This document shows positions 10,057 to 22,597 of a stretch of DNA of 64,000 bases, in pieces (the first letter of the stretch is position 1; each line of letters starts with the position of its first letter). Source of the DNA: Drechmeria coniospora (taxonomy: Eukaryota; Ascomycota; Sordariomycetes; Hypocreales; Ophiocordycipitaceae); the NCBI RefSeq assembly GCF_001625195.1, contig NC_054390.1, forward strand, positions 5,181,222 through 5,245,221, given 5' to 3'. The position numbers and the translations under genes are program-made. The notes beneath the pieces are model-generated. The model made no database searches. It was not told where the DNA came from and saw only the letters and a list, made by a program, of their open reading frames with translations.

Positions 10057-10395
10057 CGGCTAAGCGATAGCGTTACGCTGGCTGCATATTCTTATCTTTA
10101 TCCGTACTACTGTAGGCCGCCCTGTGCCAGCCGTGTAGCCTTGTGTGCGTGACCGACCCCCTCTCGAGCTCTTGATACTTGCCGGATTCTCAGAAATCCT
10201 GTATGCTTGGCGGCGCGATATGCTTCAGGTGATGCAATATACCAGCTATGCCTCCGCATTCCACACTGTGAATGTGCATTGCAAATTCGAGAATGATAAT
10301 TGAATAAGCAGACATCCATCAACCGCTGTGTCTGCATAATTTTAAATAGGCAACTCTTTGATGCCTAACTACTACATGTGGACTTGTGACGGGAG

Positions 10396-13300
10396 CTAGC
10401 GTATCCTTCTGCGCTTTCGCAGCTGCGTCGTGACCTTATTTACGCGAGTCCGGTTTCTGTGGTCTACAGTGCCGAAGTGGGCTCCAGTGGCCTGTTGCTT
10501 AGCGAGCCATTCAAGCGTAAATGGAGACCCGCTGATATTAAAAACAGAGGGTCCGTCTTGTAGTATAATTCCAAATTGGTGCTGGCGGCTCGGTACGTGG
10601 AAACATATGGTTTGGCGGAGCGGTATATACTCGTCGATATCATCGTACTCTCGAAAACAGTCAGAGAACGATTGGCCTTGACAGTTGAACGAGGCGGACC
10701 TTGCGGATAGTTGGTTTATGAGTGTCATAAACTCGATACTTCCAGGGCGTAGACGGCACGAGATGTGACCCACGCATTCGAAAGTACCAGCGAAGAACTG
10801 TAGCAGCTGAGAGATATCTAGCTTGAAGACAAACAGCTCGGCTCTGATACGCTTAGCTAGTTGCTTTATGGCAGACGACCCAAGAGCTGCCTCGTGAGCC
10901 ATTCGCCCAATTTCGTTCATGCTGCCCACGTTATCTAAAGCTGGTTGATTTGCCTCAAACTTGATGTCGCAACGAAAAAACCCTTGCCCATCTCCGAGGT
11001 TTTGATGGCTCAATAGCTGCTTCCACGCGGCGGTGGAGTCACCCTATTTCCAAAGGCATGGAACAATCTTGCCGCAAATGTATTTCTTAGGAAGTTACCG
11101 GTATCCTCATTGTTTATATGTTTTGGTCTCCCTTAGCCCGTTCCGAGAGACACCATAATGCTCGGTTCTGGCGCAGCAGGGAAGAGGGATGCGGCTTCTT
11201 TAAGCGCAATTGTTGCAGGATTGTTGAAAGTAAGGCCGCCGTCTTGGAAAGTGCCAACATCTTTAATACAGTGCGGGGTAAAGTAGCTGGAGAAGACATC
11301 AGAGAGGACGAAATTGAATGCAATAGTTTGGGAACCAATTTACTATAGGGCTGCTGTATAGCAGCGAAGACTGGCCCGGCATCAGTACTTTTCCTCAACT
11401 GAAGTTCGGGGAAACACATATTTCCCACAACGGTACGTTGCAGGTACTTTTACGGAGATTGAGAATATTATAGTCTGACAATGTTAGTAGTTTTTCTTAC
11501 TTATGCCAGTAGCACTACCTACCCCTGTGACACTGGTGTTGCCCGACTCCGTTGTAGTTTGTCAATATGAAAGTGCTCATATCGTCCGTACTGGTCAGCG
11601 ATACGCCAAATAATGCTCCCATTTCGCTTACCTTCCTGGAGTTATTTATGCTTCTATCTTGGCCACAAACGTCTTGCAGAATCATCTCCAGCTTGTTACC
11701 GGAGTATTTGCTGTCGCATAGTATTAAAATTACCAGCTGGATGACGGTAGATATGACCGGAATATGTCCAAACATTAACTGGAAAAGCTTGAATATACGT
11801 CGTCTATCGAATGCTAATCTTAAGGATAGTTCAAAATAGTCAATGCATTTCTCTACCGACCAAGCATTGTAAAAAAGAGCACATGCAATTATAGCGCCTG
11901 TTGATAGTCAGTCTAGCGTAGCCAAGCCCGTACCGATCTAACCTACCGGAGCTTGTCCCATACACTACATCGAAGTTGCGTTGTACCGGGTATAGTAGTG
12001 CTACATAATGTTGCAGAGCCTTAAGGAACTCTAGAGAAGCTTGCCCCCGTGTCCCTCCTCCGTCAATGCTTAGTATACAGGTCGCTGCAGTATCTAGTTT
12101 CATGCGGATCCGAACATTCTATGTATTTTCCCTACAAAGGACGCATTCCTCAACAACAAATAGCAACGGATCTTTATGGTCTCGGTCGTAGAAGATGCGG
12201 ATATATACTTAGTATGTCCAATGTCCGTAAGGCAGGCGGTATTGGGGTCTTCGTTGGAGGCAACAGAGATATGTATCTTCAGAGGTAGGAAATATAAGAT
12301 GCAAGCAGGCTTAGGCTAAATGCCGTTTGCGCAATAACTTTAACGTTCCAATAGTTTCATACTTATAATATTGCTCTACAATGGCATCCTTAATTGAATA
12401 AACAACGACAAATAGGAGGATCGGGAGGCTCGCTTGGTCCTGGTGCACCTGGGGGTCTTCTTTTACTCCGACGCATACGTCTTGGTATAAAGTATGGAAG
12501 GCATTACTGGGGTTAAATTCTATAACTGGTCAAACTACGGCCAACCAACGCATACCCAAACAGGCCTACTATGTATTTCGGGGGGATACTGGTCTAAAAT
12601 AAAACTTAAGGCTACTAAGGGCATTGTATGTTTCAGTGCAGCCGCTTTATCGTAACTTGTTAGGAAATTCAAAAGGTACCTTCTGAGATTGCGAGGAAGT
12701 AGAAACTTTTCCCTCGAAGCTTTAATAAAGTCGAATTGCATTTTGGGCGACCTCGTTATAGCATCCGCCGCACCCCGTAGGAATTCTGCTGTATGTATTG
12801 TGGAGAATAGCCAATCCGATTGGAGTTTGTGGCCCTAAACTAGGTCCATTAATCGAAGAAGCTCCTTGCGGATTGGCTAATACTGCTTAAGTTGCTTTTT
12901 TTGGTTGGAAAGATACATTACGCTGATTTGCTGGAAATAGTAACATAGCGAGTTAGGGCCCTGATGGCCGCTGAAAGTATTCAATGCCGATTCTGCGTTT
13001 GATTTCTATCCCCTCGGAACAACTTATACAAGCGCGGGACGTATTGGAGATGTAGATGCCTTGCCATTAGCTGCCCAAGCCGTAAGGTGGTGAACCGTCT
13101 TCTAAATACCTCCCATATCCGCGACGAACATACAGACAACATCCGCAAGCGTCACTATCACCCTGGAGTAAATCTCATTGGCAGTGTCCATTGATTTTAC
13201 TGTCGAGGTTCCTTCAAAAATTGGTTTGACCATGGTTTCATGGCAAGCATGCGGTATGCATAACCGCGGAAGTCTGTTATGGGTTGGTATATCTCCGTCT

Positions 13301-14091
13301 ATAAGGAGGATGTATCTCTTGTTTTGAAGACGAGTAATATGTAAATGATATTCGCTGTAATGTAGTTGAACCTTCAGCGCGCTATAGTTCAAACCTAGGG
13401 AATCACCAATACGACACTTCGTTTGGTTGCCTATAAGAAGGATAGTGCCAATTGGGTTATCTACGTTATTAATATCTGTAAGGAGCCGCTGAAGTCGGTC
13501 AGATTCTTCGAGGACAACCTAAGCGCCTTTCTTCAATACCCTTACCTACACAGAGTGCTTACAACGACTCATAATGGTTACTATTCCCTTGTTAAACACT
13601 GCGGGAAATTGATGTCCCTTATACTATAACGGATCCCAATTATAGTCCGATAAATAATAGTACGTCTGGGAGGAATATGTGGCCGGTAGCGGACAAAGTG
13701 ACCATCAGCTACAACCTCGTCCGAACGACAAGAACTAAGGGAAAGAGTAGCCTATAGTATGGAACGATTCTGTACTGAAATTATTTGTGGCAAGTAAAGT
13801 TTACAGTGGAATTCAGGTACAGCGTCCGGGTGTCCTCAACTAAGAATTAGCGGGCAAAGTGGCCTGTAGATTTCGACAAAGTCCCACTACGAGATCCAGT
13901 ATTGCCATAGGAAATGCAACAGTCCAGCTGATATGATGGAGTCCATCTCTGCACATTTGCATTTGTCTTGAAAACCCCGAACAGTTCTGCTTAGAGCCGT
14001 AAACTATTTTCACTGGTGGACTTAAACAATTGTAGCAGACCAATGGCAACCGGGAGTTTAACGGTATGGACCGCGTCCGCAACTTGAACAC
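10396..14091 (-). pseudogene. Decayed patatin-like phospholipase (fungal FabD/lysophospholipase-like) gene
   Basis: Read on the minus strand from 14091 down, pieces in several frames form one large protein. From the N-terminal side: CYNC and C-rich text (about 14030-13960), LIDGDIPTHNRLPR with FVADMGG (13310-13110), and SDWLFSTIHTAEFLRGAADA with SFILDQYPPEIH (12820-12560). The patatin core follows, with the oxyanion motif ILSIDGGGTRG and the nucleophile elbow GTSSG (12090-11940), then SDSKYSGNKLEMIL-like text and STDDMSTFILTNYN (11730-11560), then the catalytic-aspartate motif DGGLTFNNPA (about 11250). The C-terminal portion is 11013-10396. A patatin Ser-Asp dyad is present, but frameshifts between segments and several stops make it a pseudogene. 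The native protein would have been over 1000 residues. Intact relatives are lipid acyl hydrolases often linked to fungal NLR-like proteins; that link is general knowledge and is not visible here. Confidence 0.75.
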
Positions 14092-16252
14092 TGGTCGCGT
14101 TAATCAATAAAGTACGTAGCTAAATGCAATATACTTGTGCTCAGTGCAGTCGCGGCACCATACAATGCAATGATAGACGTAACGGATCCATTCATATACT
14201 AACCGAGCTACTCGATTGTTACGTGTAATGCGTATGTATTTGGTTGTACTAGGGACGAAATTTCTAGTAGCCTATTATTGCAGCATTGCAATCTGGCAAC
14301 AGCGGAACGGCGAGCTTTTAAGCAAGCTGCGTATCAGATTACGCACCTGATATGAAGATAAGATAAACTCACATCGACTCGAAATTCCGGTCTTGAGAAC
14401 TTATACGATTCCATATAAAGCAACGCTAAAGACAGACGGAGGCACCGGACAAAATACGGAAATAGTACCTGAAACTGATGAGACAGGGAATCGATGCCCT
14501 AAGATGATGGCAGTGGACATTAGCGGCTCAGGAGCGGTGTTGGTTTACACTACAATACAGCAATAACGATGTTTACATATGGAAGATGAAATAATCTTGA
14601 CTATAACACTGACAACCGGGCAGCCATTCGATCCTCGGATAAATCGAGGGGCGAATCGTACACCTATCTGCTTAAGACCATCACGAGACAAACAAAGCAC
14701 TCTTGAAGCAGAGGCTACCCGTAGAATACGAAATACGATGGATTACAGTGCATACCGGAATGTACGGAATGAAGATGCAGGCTGGGCGACCAAGAGGCCA
14801 CAGGACCTCTCGTTCAACTGTTGATTAAGTTGTCTTGGTTGTGAGGAGGTTCTCATACTCAACGGCATTCCGACCTAAAAGTTCTTTTAGCTATACACTC
14901 TTCGCGCAACGCTACTGATACGCGGGATCCCTAGGCCTCTTATTTAAAAGGTTGACGATCATGCCACTTCTAAGGTAGTGTATAAATTCGCAATCCTAAT
15001 TAACCGTTATTTTCTGTCCTTGGCAGGGGCCGCCCGTAGTAGTGATCTCCAGAAACTCACCAGCTGCCACCCGGTTGAGCGCAATGACTGATGGTCTTAT
15101 CAAATTATACAACTCCCAACTCAGCATTGATTGTTGATTGGGCCATACGAATCAACCATATCTGTATTCGCCGCGTGGTTCTGTTGCTCTTCTCCTTTAC
15201 CTAGACACCTTGTGCTGCACTGCACATATTTGTTCCTGGGGAAACCCCCGTAGAACATGTCGATGCTATTGAACGGCAATGATGTGGCGCCCACATCGCA
15301 TGGGAATTGTTGGTTGGATATGGCACTGCTGGTGGCACTTTAATCATATAATACCGCGTTCCTGTAGACTCTTCAACGTTATTTGTATTTCTTTTGAAAC
15401 GTGAAACCCTTGTTCCTCGAGACTTATTTAGCAACTCCGGATGGGTTGCTTTCTCTGTTTGAGTGGGGAGGTGTATAACTACAGGGATATATATCAAGGC
15501 TCGATACTGTTAGATGCTGCTTTTGGGTAGGTGAGACCCATACGCATGGCTAACCTAATTTCGAAAGCAGGGCATGTGATGCTGGCATCCTGATGTCAAT
15601 TTCGTGGTTAATCAGCTCCCAAAAAATGATCATTTATCAGTAATGCATAATATTAATCAACTTGAATGATCAGTACGTACATGAGACCCATGTCTTGAGA
15701 GAAGCTTGCGACTCCGCAGTCATTTTTCTAAAACCTTTTAAGTGATGGTGATATCCCCCCGATGGTACGCAACAAGTTAGACCTGACGTTATGCTTCTTG
15801 CTTGCACTACTAGGACGGAGGCAGTGAACAATCGGTTTGTGTCGCCAGCCTTAAGTAAGTGCTCTGCGATTATTAGCCGCTTACATCACCTGCGAATGGC
15901 AAAGTTCGGGCTAGTGTCAACATTACTGTCCCGATTTTTGTATTCAGATCTGCTGATGGCCCTGGACCCGCCAGAGTTACTATTTTGCGATATAAAGGTT
16001 ATAGAATCTTAAATACAGCATATAACAAATATCATGCTAACTCCCAAAGCATCGAATATTGACAAACTGCCAAACCAGCCAACTGACTTAAACTAAGGCA
16101 GCGGAAAAATTAACTCAAAGCTCTTCTCCTACTTCAGGGTCTCGGGGGGTTTTCGTTGCAATATTTTTGCGACTTTTTTCTAACACTAGTGGAAATCCTA
16201 GTGTGGGGTCTCTATCCAAGCCTTGGACGCCGAGCCCTTAGTTCTCGTACTC
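14092..16252. other. AT-rich stretch without recognisable genes
   Basis: Short open frames (14579-14824 plus, 15201-15497 minus, 15791-16012 plus) show no domain I recognise and no consistent codon bias. The stretch may hold further eroded gene or repeat sequence. Confidence 0.4.
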
Positions 16253-17299
16253 TTAATGCCTCTTTTCTTGTCGTACGGCCGTATTAATAATAAGATGGTC
16301 TGCTTTATGTATATAATTGGTGTCTTTCTCCAAAATGATTATTGTACTATACTTGATGGTTTTTGGTACCCGGAATGCATCTTGCTTAGCGCCAGGGTAT
16401 ATTACTTTTTTCACGGGCCCGCGTTTTTCCCAAGATACTGGTCTAACCTCGCTATCCCACCAGACTTTAATCACTATTGTAGGCGCTTGACGGATTGCGC
16501 CCTGCCGCACCCTGGTCCAGCTGTCAGGAGCCAGCGATAACATCCGGTCGTACTCTCTAACATGCTTCCACGCAACAGCCAGGACGCAATAGATCTTGCC
16601 TTTTAAGGCAGATGCGCGCCCCTGTATCCTTGTGATTTTGTCTAAATTTATAGAAGGATCATTCCTGAGGTTATTAGGAAGGTCCTCGTAGGTTTTCGCA
16701 ATGTGGTTAATAGTATAGCGTGCTCTGCTTGTCGGGCCATGTCGGGATACGCCGTAGTACTGCCCGAAACCGCCGTTAAAAAATATCTCGAGCTTACCAG
16801 GAGTTTGGTTTAAATTTATGTCGCCAATCGCATGGACGAGCCCAATTTTATCGTCGTCGTCGTCGTCGTTCTCCTCAGAAGCAAATTGGTTGTTAGGCTG
16901 CGATCCAGAATTTCGCCCAGTCGGCTGTTCAGTCTAGGACCCAAAAAAATGTTCGATACCGCCGTTGGAGGGATTGTTTTCCACGAACACGCTTTTATTC
17001 CCTTCTGGCTTAATTACATTTGGCTTATTTATAACCGCGTTCTGGATTTTATAATCCAGCTCTATATGCGTAGTAACGGCGTTGTCTACTAGCTTCCTCT
17101 TTTTTTGTAACTGACTCTTAAGCTGTTGCTTCCCTTCGTTATTAGCTTTTATATATTTGTCCTTAAGTCTAATAAGCTGGTCCTGCAACTGATCTTCCCT
17201 CAATTTGGCGGCTTTTATTATTTCTCTTTTATTCGCGACGCCTGCGTTACGCTTGGATGCGACTTTCTTAAGCGCAGCAGCTCTTGTCCGGGGTGCCAT
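16253..17299 (-). pseudogene. Uncharacterised fungal ORF, split by a single TAG
   Basis: The minus-strand frame runs from ATG at 17299 to a stop at 16253-16255 with only one interruption, TAG at 16934-16936. The N-terminal part (MAPRTRAAALKK...) is basic and strongly helical (residues about 25-75, rich in K, Q and L), probably a coiled coil. After the stop comes an acidic DDDDDD run coded by a GTC/GAC microsatellite (16850-16870). A conserved-looking region follows (NQTPGKLEIFFNGGFGQYYG, then VIKVWWDSEVRPVSWEKR). I do not recognise the family. One stop in about 348 codons suggests recent inactivation, or an unrecognised short intron or recoding at that site. Confidence 0.5.
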
Positions 17300-17900
17300 A
17301 ATGGGTTAACTGACTATATTGCAACTTTAATATGAGCGATGAACCACTTTTATATATGGAAGTGACAACCCCGGAGCCGCTATTCGTGTGTAGCTTCTGG
17401 CCTGAGATACTTTTGAACTTTTGGCCTACTAAGGGTTCCAAAATTACAGTTAGTCCATGCGGAAGAAAAAATACAATATCTTTACATCCTCGATGTGCAT
17501 ATATGCTTAAACTAACCATCCATTAGCTTTTAAGATGCCCAGGCTTGTAACCAGAACAAGAGTTAACAAAATGAGGTTAATACCGCTTTAAAGTATGTTA
17601 TAACAGGTACATACTGTTCCACAGCAATAATAGAAAGCAGTAGTTGTCAATCCCTAAGGAATATCGACCAATACGATTATATTGGGCTGCGGACTATAGA
17701 AAGCAAACCAGTAAAGTACTTATCCTAGTATGACGAACAGATCCTTCAAATTGACAGTCCGATTAATCCCTGGTATTCCATTGCCGCTGGTGTTTTTTAC
17801 CTAGTTACTTCTAGCAGGATTCCTTTTGTCTCCTTCGACATATACTTCTATGCAAGAGTCCAGCGCTCTCTAGAAGACAGGCCCAGTAGGAAAGTCTGTG

Positions 17901-18353
17901 ATGGCCGCTGTCCGCAACGTTCCTCTAATTTACATAGCTTGCTTTGCTTGCCTGATTGCAACGGTTGGGCTGTTATTTCTTTGGCTAAAATGGAGGGACA
18001 ACTTCATTTGGGTCAATCGCTACTTGGTGGTGTAAGTAGTCTCGCTTGTAATTATTTTCGTTCCCGATCTTCTGTTGAGCTTAACAATTTAAAGGCCTAT
18101 ATTAATGCATTTAGCTATAGGTCTTGGATCGAGTCTCCTAAATGTCAATAGCATGCAAGGTGGGCAGTAGTCTATTACTGCAGTTATTACTGTAGTAGTT
18201 ATTGGGATATGGTTTGTCTTGTCGATTGCTCTATTTATTCTGTACGACCGCATTATAATGCCTGAGTTAAAGAAGCAACGCTGGATGCCTATAGCTGAGG
18301 AGAGGAAGCCTACGCTCTCAGTTAGGGGACACCGAAACCATGCTGTGGTCTAA
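17901..18353 (+). CDS. Small membrane protein locus, probably spliced or decayed
   Basis: From ATG 17901 the frame reads MAAVRNVPLIYIACFACLIA and continues through a hydrophobic segment to WRDNFIWVNRYLV. A TAA at 18033 follows, but it lies inside a perfect fungal donor, GTAAGT (18032-18037), so the first stop may be intronic. The same frame later gives VVVIGIWFVLSIALFILYDR and a basic tail ending GHRNHAVV at TAA 18351-18353. Two further in-frame stops remain (near 18090 and 18170) with an acceptor-like TTACTGCAG at about 18183. It could be a spliced protein with two or three membrane segments or an eroded pseudogene. Function unknown. Confidence 0.4.
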
Positions 18354-18692
18354 TAATTTATTAGGTTCGACGCCGTACTTTGTATATGCCAACTGAGTAA
18401 CATTAAAGATTAATGTAGAAGGAATTTATTAATACAGTTCACGCTTATCACCCGTGCTATCTATCTCTCCAGTAGGCTTGCGCCGCTACTGAAACCATCT
18501 TAGTATTGTTATACGAAATAACAGAACTTGGCTGTAGAATCAATTTGAATACTGCAAAAGGTATTAAGCTCCGCCCTGGGTGGTATCCGTTTTATGCCAC
18601 TAAGCAACTTCAGCAAAATTGTTTCATGCAGCTCGGAGTTTAATTGATAGTAAGGTTATAATCGTTACGAGGGGGCCGCTTACCCGAGGTAG

Positions 18693-19632
18693 ATGAAGAC
18701 GGCAGAAAGTCAAAGATCGTTAGCCGCGCTCCCGGATATCGATATTAGGCTAGGTCTTGCAAATCTGTATGTAATATATGCATCAGCACTATTAAAGCAA
18801 GGGGAATCTAACAGTGTACTAGGTAACGCTCCGTTGATTATTATGGAGAAATTCCATAAGTTTGTCTTCTTTGTCGTCATGCACATTGTGCCGCTGGTAG
18901 TAATACTATACTTCTCTACCAGTGTTCTGGCTAAGTCTAAAAATGAAAAGGAGGGAATTGTCAAACTTTCGGTAAGACCGTATCGTATTTACAGCTTTGC
19001 TAAACAGAAGTCTAACAGTTACATAGCTCAACTTTAACCTCTCCTCTAGGGGGCTGCCTAACCCAGTACAAGTTATTGGTTCTAGCGTAACTGGACTGGG
19101 TGAAAATTTTCCAAGTATAGTGAGCAACGCAGAGGCAGCTGTCGAAACCCTTGCTAGTCAAAGTGTGCAAAATATCCCAAAAGGATGCGCAGTAGGTACG
19201 AAAAGCGCTTGCGTTCTGAATAATGGGCGTTCCGACTGTTGGAATCTACCTATCAAGGAATCTGCGTTTCTAGGGGGGGTATTACCAATATCCGCGCCTT
19301 TGGAAATTTTTGATCGGTTTCTACGGCATACTCCGACCTTAAACCCTTTTCTTGGGGTTGGCATCGCTTTCCTCCCCTCGTCCACAATTGCGTACGCTTT
19401 ACGATATTCTTTTCCACAGTCACGGTTTTGGTCTTCGGCACTTAGCGTACTTGGATTTGTATCTTTTCTAATATTCGCTATCTTTACTTGCGCAATTGTC
19501 GAGCTGACGAAGGGGCTCGAAAGGGCTGGAACGATAGAGCGCAGTACCGTATACGTAGGAGCAATTGCAGACCTCATTTCGGCTACATTACATATTGCTA
19601 TCTCTATAACTTCTCTGTATTATGGCCTTTAA
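18693..19632 (+). CDS. Putative multi-pass membrane protein locus (SUR7/PalI-like architecture)
   Basis: Two plus-strand pieces in different frames follow each other. The first (18693-19037) contains VFFVVMHIVPLVVILYFST, a clear membrane segment. The second (in frame from about 19050, ATG at 19120) has an extracellular-type stretch with Cys residues (PKGCAVGTKSACVLNN, RSDCWN) and then two or three membrane segments, ending ITSLYYGL at 19632. A TM, a Cys-containing loop and three TMs is the layout of SUR7/PalI-like fungal proteins. A donor GTAAGA at 18972 and an acceptor CTCTCCTCTAG ending near 19049 hint at an intron, but their phases do not match the frames, so a frameshift may also be present. 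Confidence 0.35.
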
Positions 19633-20489
19633 TGTTTGGAGCTTGTTGCCGGGGGAAGAGTTGTAATAACTTTGAAAGCACTTATGTAAATACCTCGATT
19701 ACCCTCTTATTTACACCACTGCCGCATAAAAGCATAGGGACGAAGATGGATCTTGGTGTTGCTATGTCCTCGTATTTCCTTCCTGTCTGCCGTGCCAAGT
19801 TACGACCAGTCCCTAGTTGGCCTTTTCCGTACCGCAGCGGTCTCTGCTAAAGGTATTAATAACTAGCTGAATGCCTACAGAATATCTCAATAAGAGGGAA
19901 AGATTTGAGGAAGAGAGGAAGGGGAGACACGGTTGTCTCCTAAATGTCAGAGTAGGTACCGAGGCTATGGGCTTATCAAATCACAACAAGTACCCTGATT
20001 TGGTTAGAGTCTGTGTCGACGACAACTTCCGCAGTAAAAGATCCTGCAACTACCGCAGACACATAGAATCTGGTTGACGGAAAATACTTAATCCATGAAC
20101 AGACGCCCGAGTGGAACAATACTGGATCAAACTCTAGCGACACATCTCAATCCGTTGTTACGATCCTCCATTGAGCTGCAATAGTTGTTCCCGAGGTAAT
20201 TTCCCAAACGAGATCTCCCGACTTCGTCGCATAACATTGTGGCTCATCCCAACGAACCGTGTTTCTGTAGAAATACTGCCTAATGTCGCTTTCGCATATA
20301 GAGCAGAAGCCCGCATCTGGGACGAAAACGAGATTACCAATTGTCGTCCTCGGGACAAGAGCAGCACCCACCCAGTGGTCACTTTACATTAACGTACATA
20401 CATTACATCTAATCACTGTAGAAAATACCTATAACAGGCTCATGTTACTTGAGGATTCTATTCTAAGACCCTGTTGACATAAGATCTCA
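19633..20489. other. No clear gene
   Basis: Overlapping short frames occur on both strands (for example 20147-20371 minus, containing QCYATKSGDLVWEI). None shows a recognisable domain; an eroded gene on the minus strand is possible. Confidence 0.3.
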
Positions 20490-21011
20490 CCCATCAATAC
20501 TCCATTTGAATTTGCAATAGAAGAGAGTAAAACGTCTAGCCAGTACTTCTGTCTATTTGGGCCGTCGGCGGTTAGTTCGGCCAATGAATTAGATAAGACT
20601 CACCTACGCAAACGAATGCAGAATATTGAGGAATATATCGAAGATAATCTCCAGCAAAACAGGGAGCTCGAGGAGCAGTTAATAATTCAGCTCGAAAAGC
20701 TTGACGGAGAGGTCTTCAAAAAAGAAATTTTAGAAGCCGACCTCCATCAGCATAAAGAGGCCCTAATAGAGAAGATATGTATACTTTATGAACGTGACTA
20801 AACTATTAACACCCAGAATTGTTTGTTGGGCTTTGCTTGGGCGGAGGCTCAAAACATAGCATTAGCTCAACGTAAAAAGAACAAGACGATAGAGCAATTG
20901 AGAGGTTATATCGAAGAAATAACCAAGTCGACCTCACCAGGCAGAGCGGATGACCGTATAAGCAAGAAGAGGCGTCTTTCCCCCTGTATTATTTCAAGCC
21001 CTTGTCTGTAG
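20490..21011 (+). pseudogene. Coiled-coil protein fragment, one in-frame stop
   Basis: The plus frame through ATG 20616 is open from about 20490 and continues past a TAA at 20799-20801 to 21011. The sequence is charged and heptad-like (EEYIEDNLQQNRELEEQLI, EADLHQHKEALIEKI, RKKNKTIEQLRGYIEEI) and ends in a basic patch (SKKRRL). It looks like the C-terminal coiled coil of a larger protein, but I cannot name the family. Confidence 0.35.
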
Positions 21012-21506
21012 CATTATAGAATAAAGTCATAATAAAACCGACGATGTAATGAGTAGCAAATTATCTTCTGTACAACAGCAGACTGTAGTTCTTGCATTGC
21101 ATCACCGTGGACAATTGTTATTTCTACTCCAAAAGGCGGTTGCATTGTGAATTCTCGCTGTTGGCCGCCTTATATACTACCAATATAGTCTATACCCTGT
21201 CTTTGACTGAACCTGGTCGCCTTGTCGTGATGCTGTGGACAAGTTTGGCAAAACGATAAAACATACCGTGCTTACTATCGACTCTCGAGACGATTTCACA
21301 GTGGCAGTGGATAACGAGGTCATGGAAGTCGCTGGCGGCGATGGCGACATGAGTGGATCCTCAAGCATATCTTATTAATAATTATTAAGATTAAGAATAC
21401 ATAAGAATATAAGGGCACGGTTATGGATACATAAGAATATGGCAATATTATGTATTTATTCATTATTGGGATGTCAGGCTAGACGCCCTCAAGGGCTGGT
21501 AAACAT

Positions 21507-21983
21507 TTGCTGCTCGCACGACGAAAGGATATCGGCATCTGGGTGCGCATTTCTCAGTTGGCCGAGGACGTTGGGTTCTCCCATGCAACGTTTCTGTTAT
21601 GGGGAGGGCGTCGCATTGATGCAGCAGAAACCATGGATGGCGAGGGGAGGCTACTCGAGGATAAGGCGGTGCGATCGTTGCAAGCAATGCATCAAGAGGG
21701 CGTGATCCACAAGGATGTGCGCGTCGCGAATATGTTATTCAATCCCGCGACCAATGGGGTCATGATAATTGACTTTGAACGGGCTTCGCTGCTTCAGCCG
21801 CCTCGGCGTTCGTTGGCGCAGTTGGTGCCAAACAAGCGGGCATGGAACGAGTTGTATGTGGCGATAGAGGTTGCGAGATCGCCTCGCTGTTGTATGCGGT
21901 TGGATGTTGATAATTCGACTGAGGTACCTCGCTCGTGCGCTTGTCTGAGATTGACTGTTTTTTTCTTGTGCTTTCAACCATAA
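21507..21983 (+). pseudogene. Protein kinase-like C-lobe fragment
   Basis: The translation carries a degenerate catalytic loop, MHQEGVIHKDVRVANM, followed 10 residues later by IDFERA in place of DFG. These are hallmarks of the lineage-expanded fungal kinase-like family in which HRD is HxD and DFG is DFE. The N-lobe and most of the C-lobe are missing, and sequence after about 21830 shifts frame. It is probably a pseudogene of a non-canonical kinase. A short unassigned frame (22103-22378) lies downstream. Confidence 0.55.
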
Positions 21984-22597
21984 GTGCAATGAGTGATTGC
22001 CGCTGCCTTTCCCCAACCGGGGGCGCAATACGTTGAAACAACTGCCAGCTCACACTCGGCTCTCCACCATCACCACAACTGCAGTCGTCGACAGCCTGCT
22101 GGTTGTCCCCCGCAGTGTGTGATCCGGACGTTGATTTAGTTGTGCAGATGTATAGGGCGCATCCGAACTCCGTGTTGCTCTCTACAGCGTGGCAGGAAAG
22201 ACAAGACAAGCCGGCAGCGTTAACCGAGCCCTTTTCCGAAGAGGTACCAATTTTGGACATGACTTACAGGCAAGGAATAGAAACTCTGCGTGAATTAATA
22301 CAGGGACTTTGGTCAAGGAGAGCGACTGCAACAGGGTTGAGATTTTACGACCTAGAGGATCCTACACTGAATGAATGACGTCTATTTATATTTGGCAGTA
22401 TATCTATAGATCTATAGTCTCCAGGTTATTACTAAATCTAACTCATCGAGTAGCCCTCCAATTTGGGGCCTGGCACATCCTTGAGCTGCGGCCGGTGGAC
22501 TAAGCTATGCATACAATATGTCGCTCAGACTCACTTTTGCGTCGCGAGACTGTAAGGGGCATGTAGGAAAGTCATCAATTAAAGTTGCCCCAGCTCA

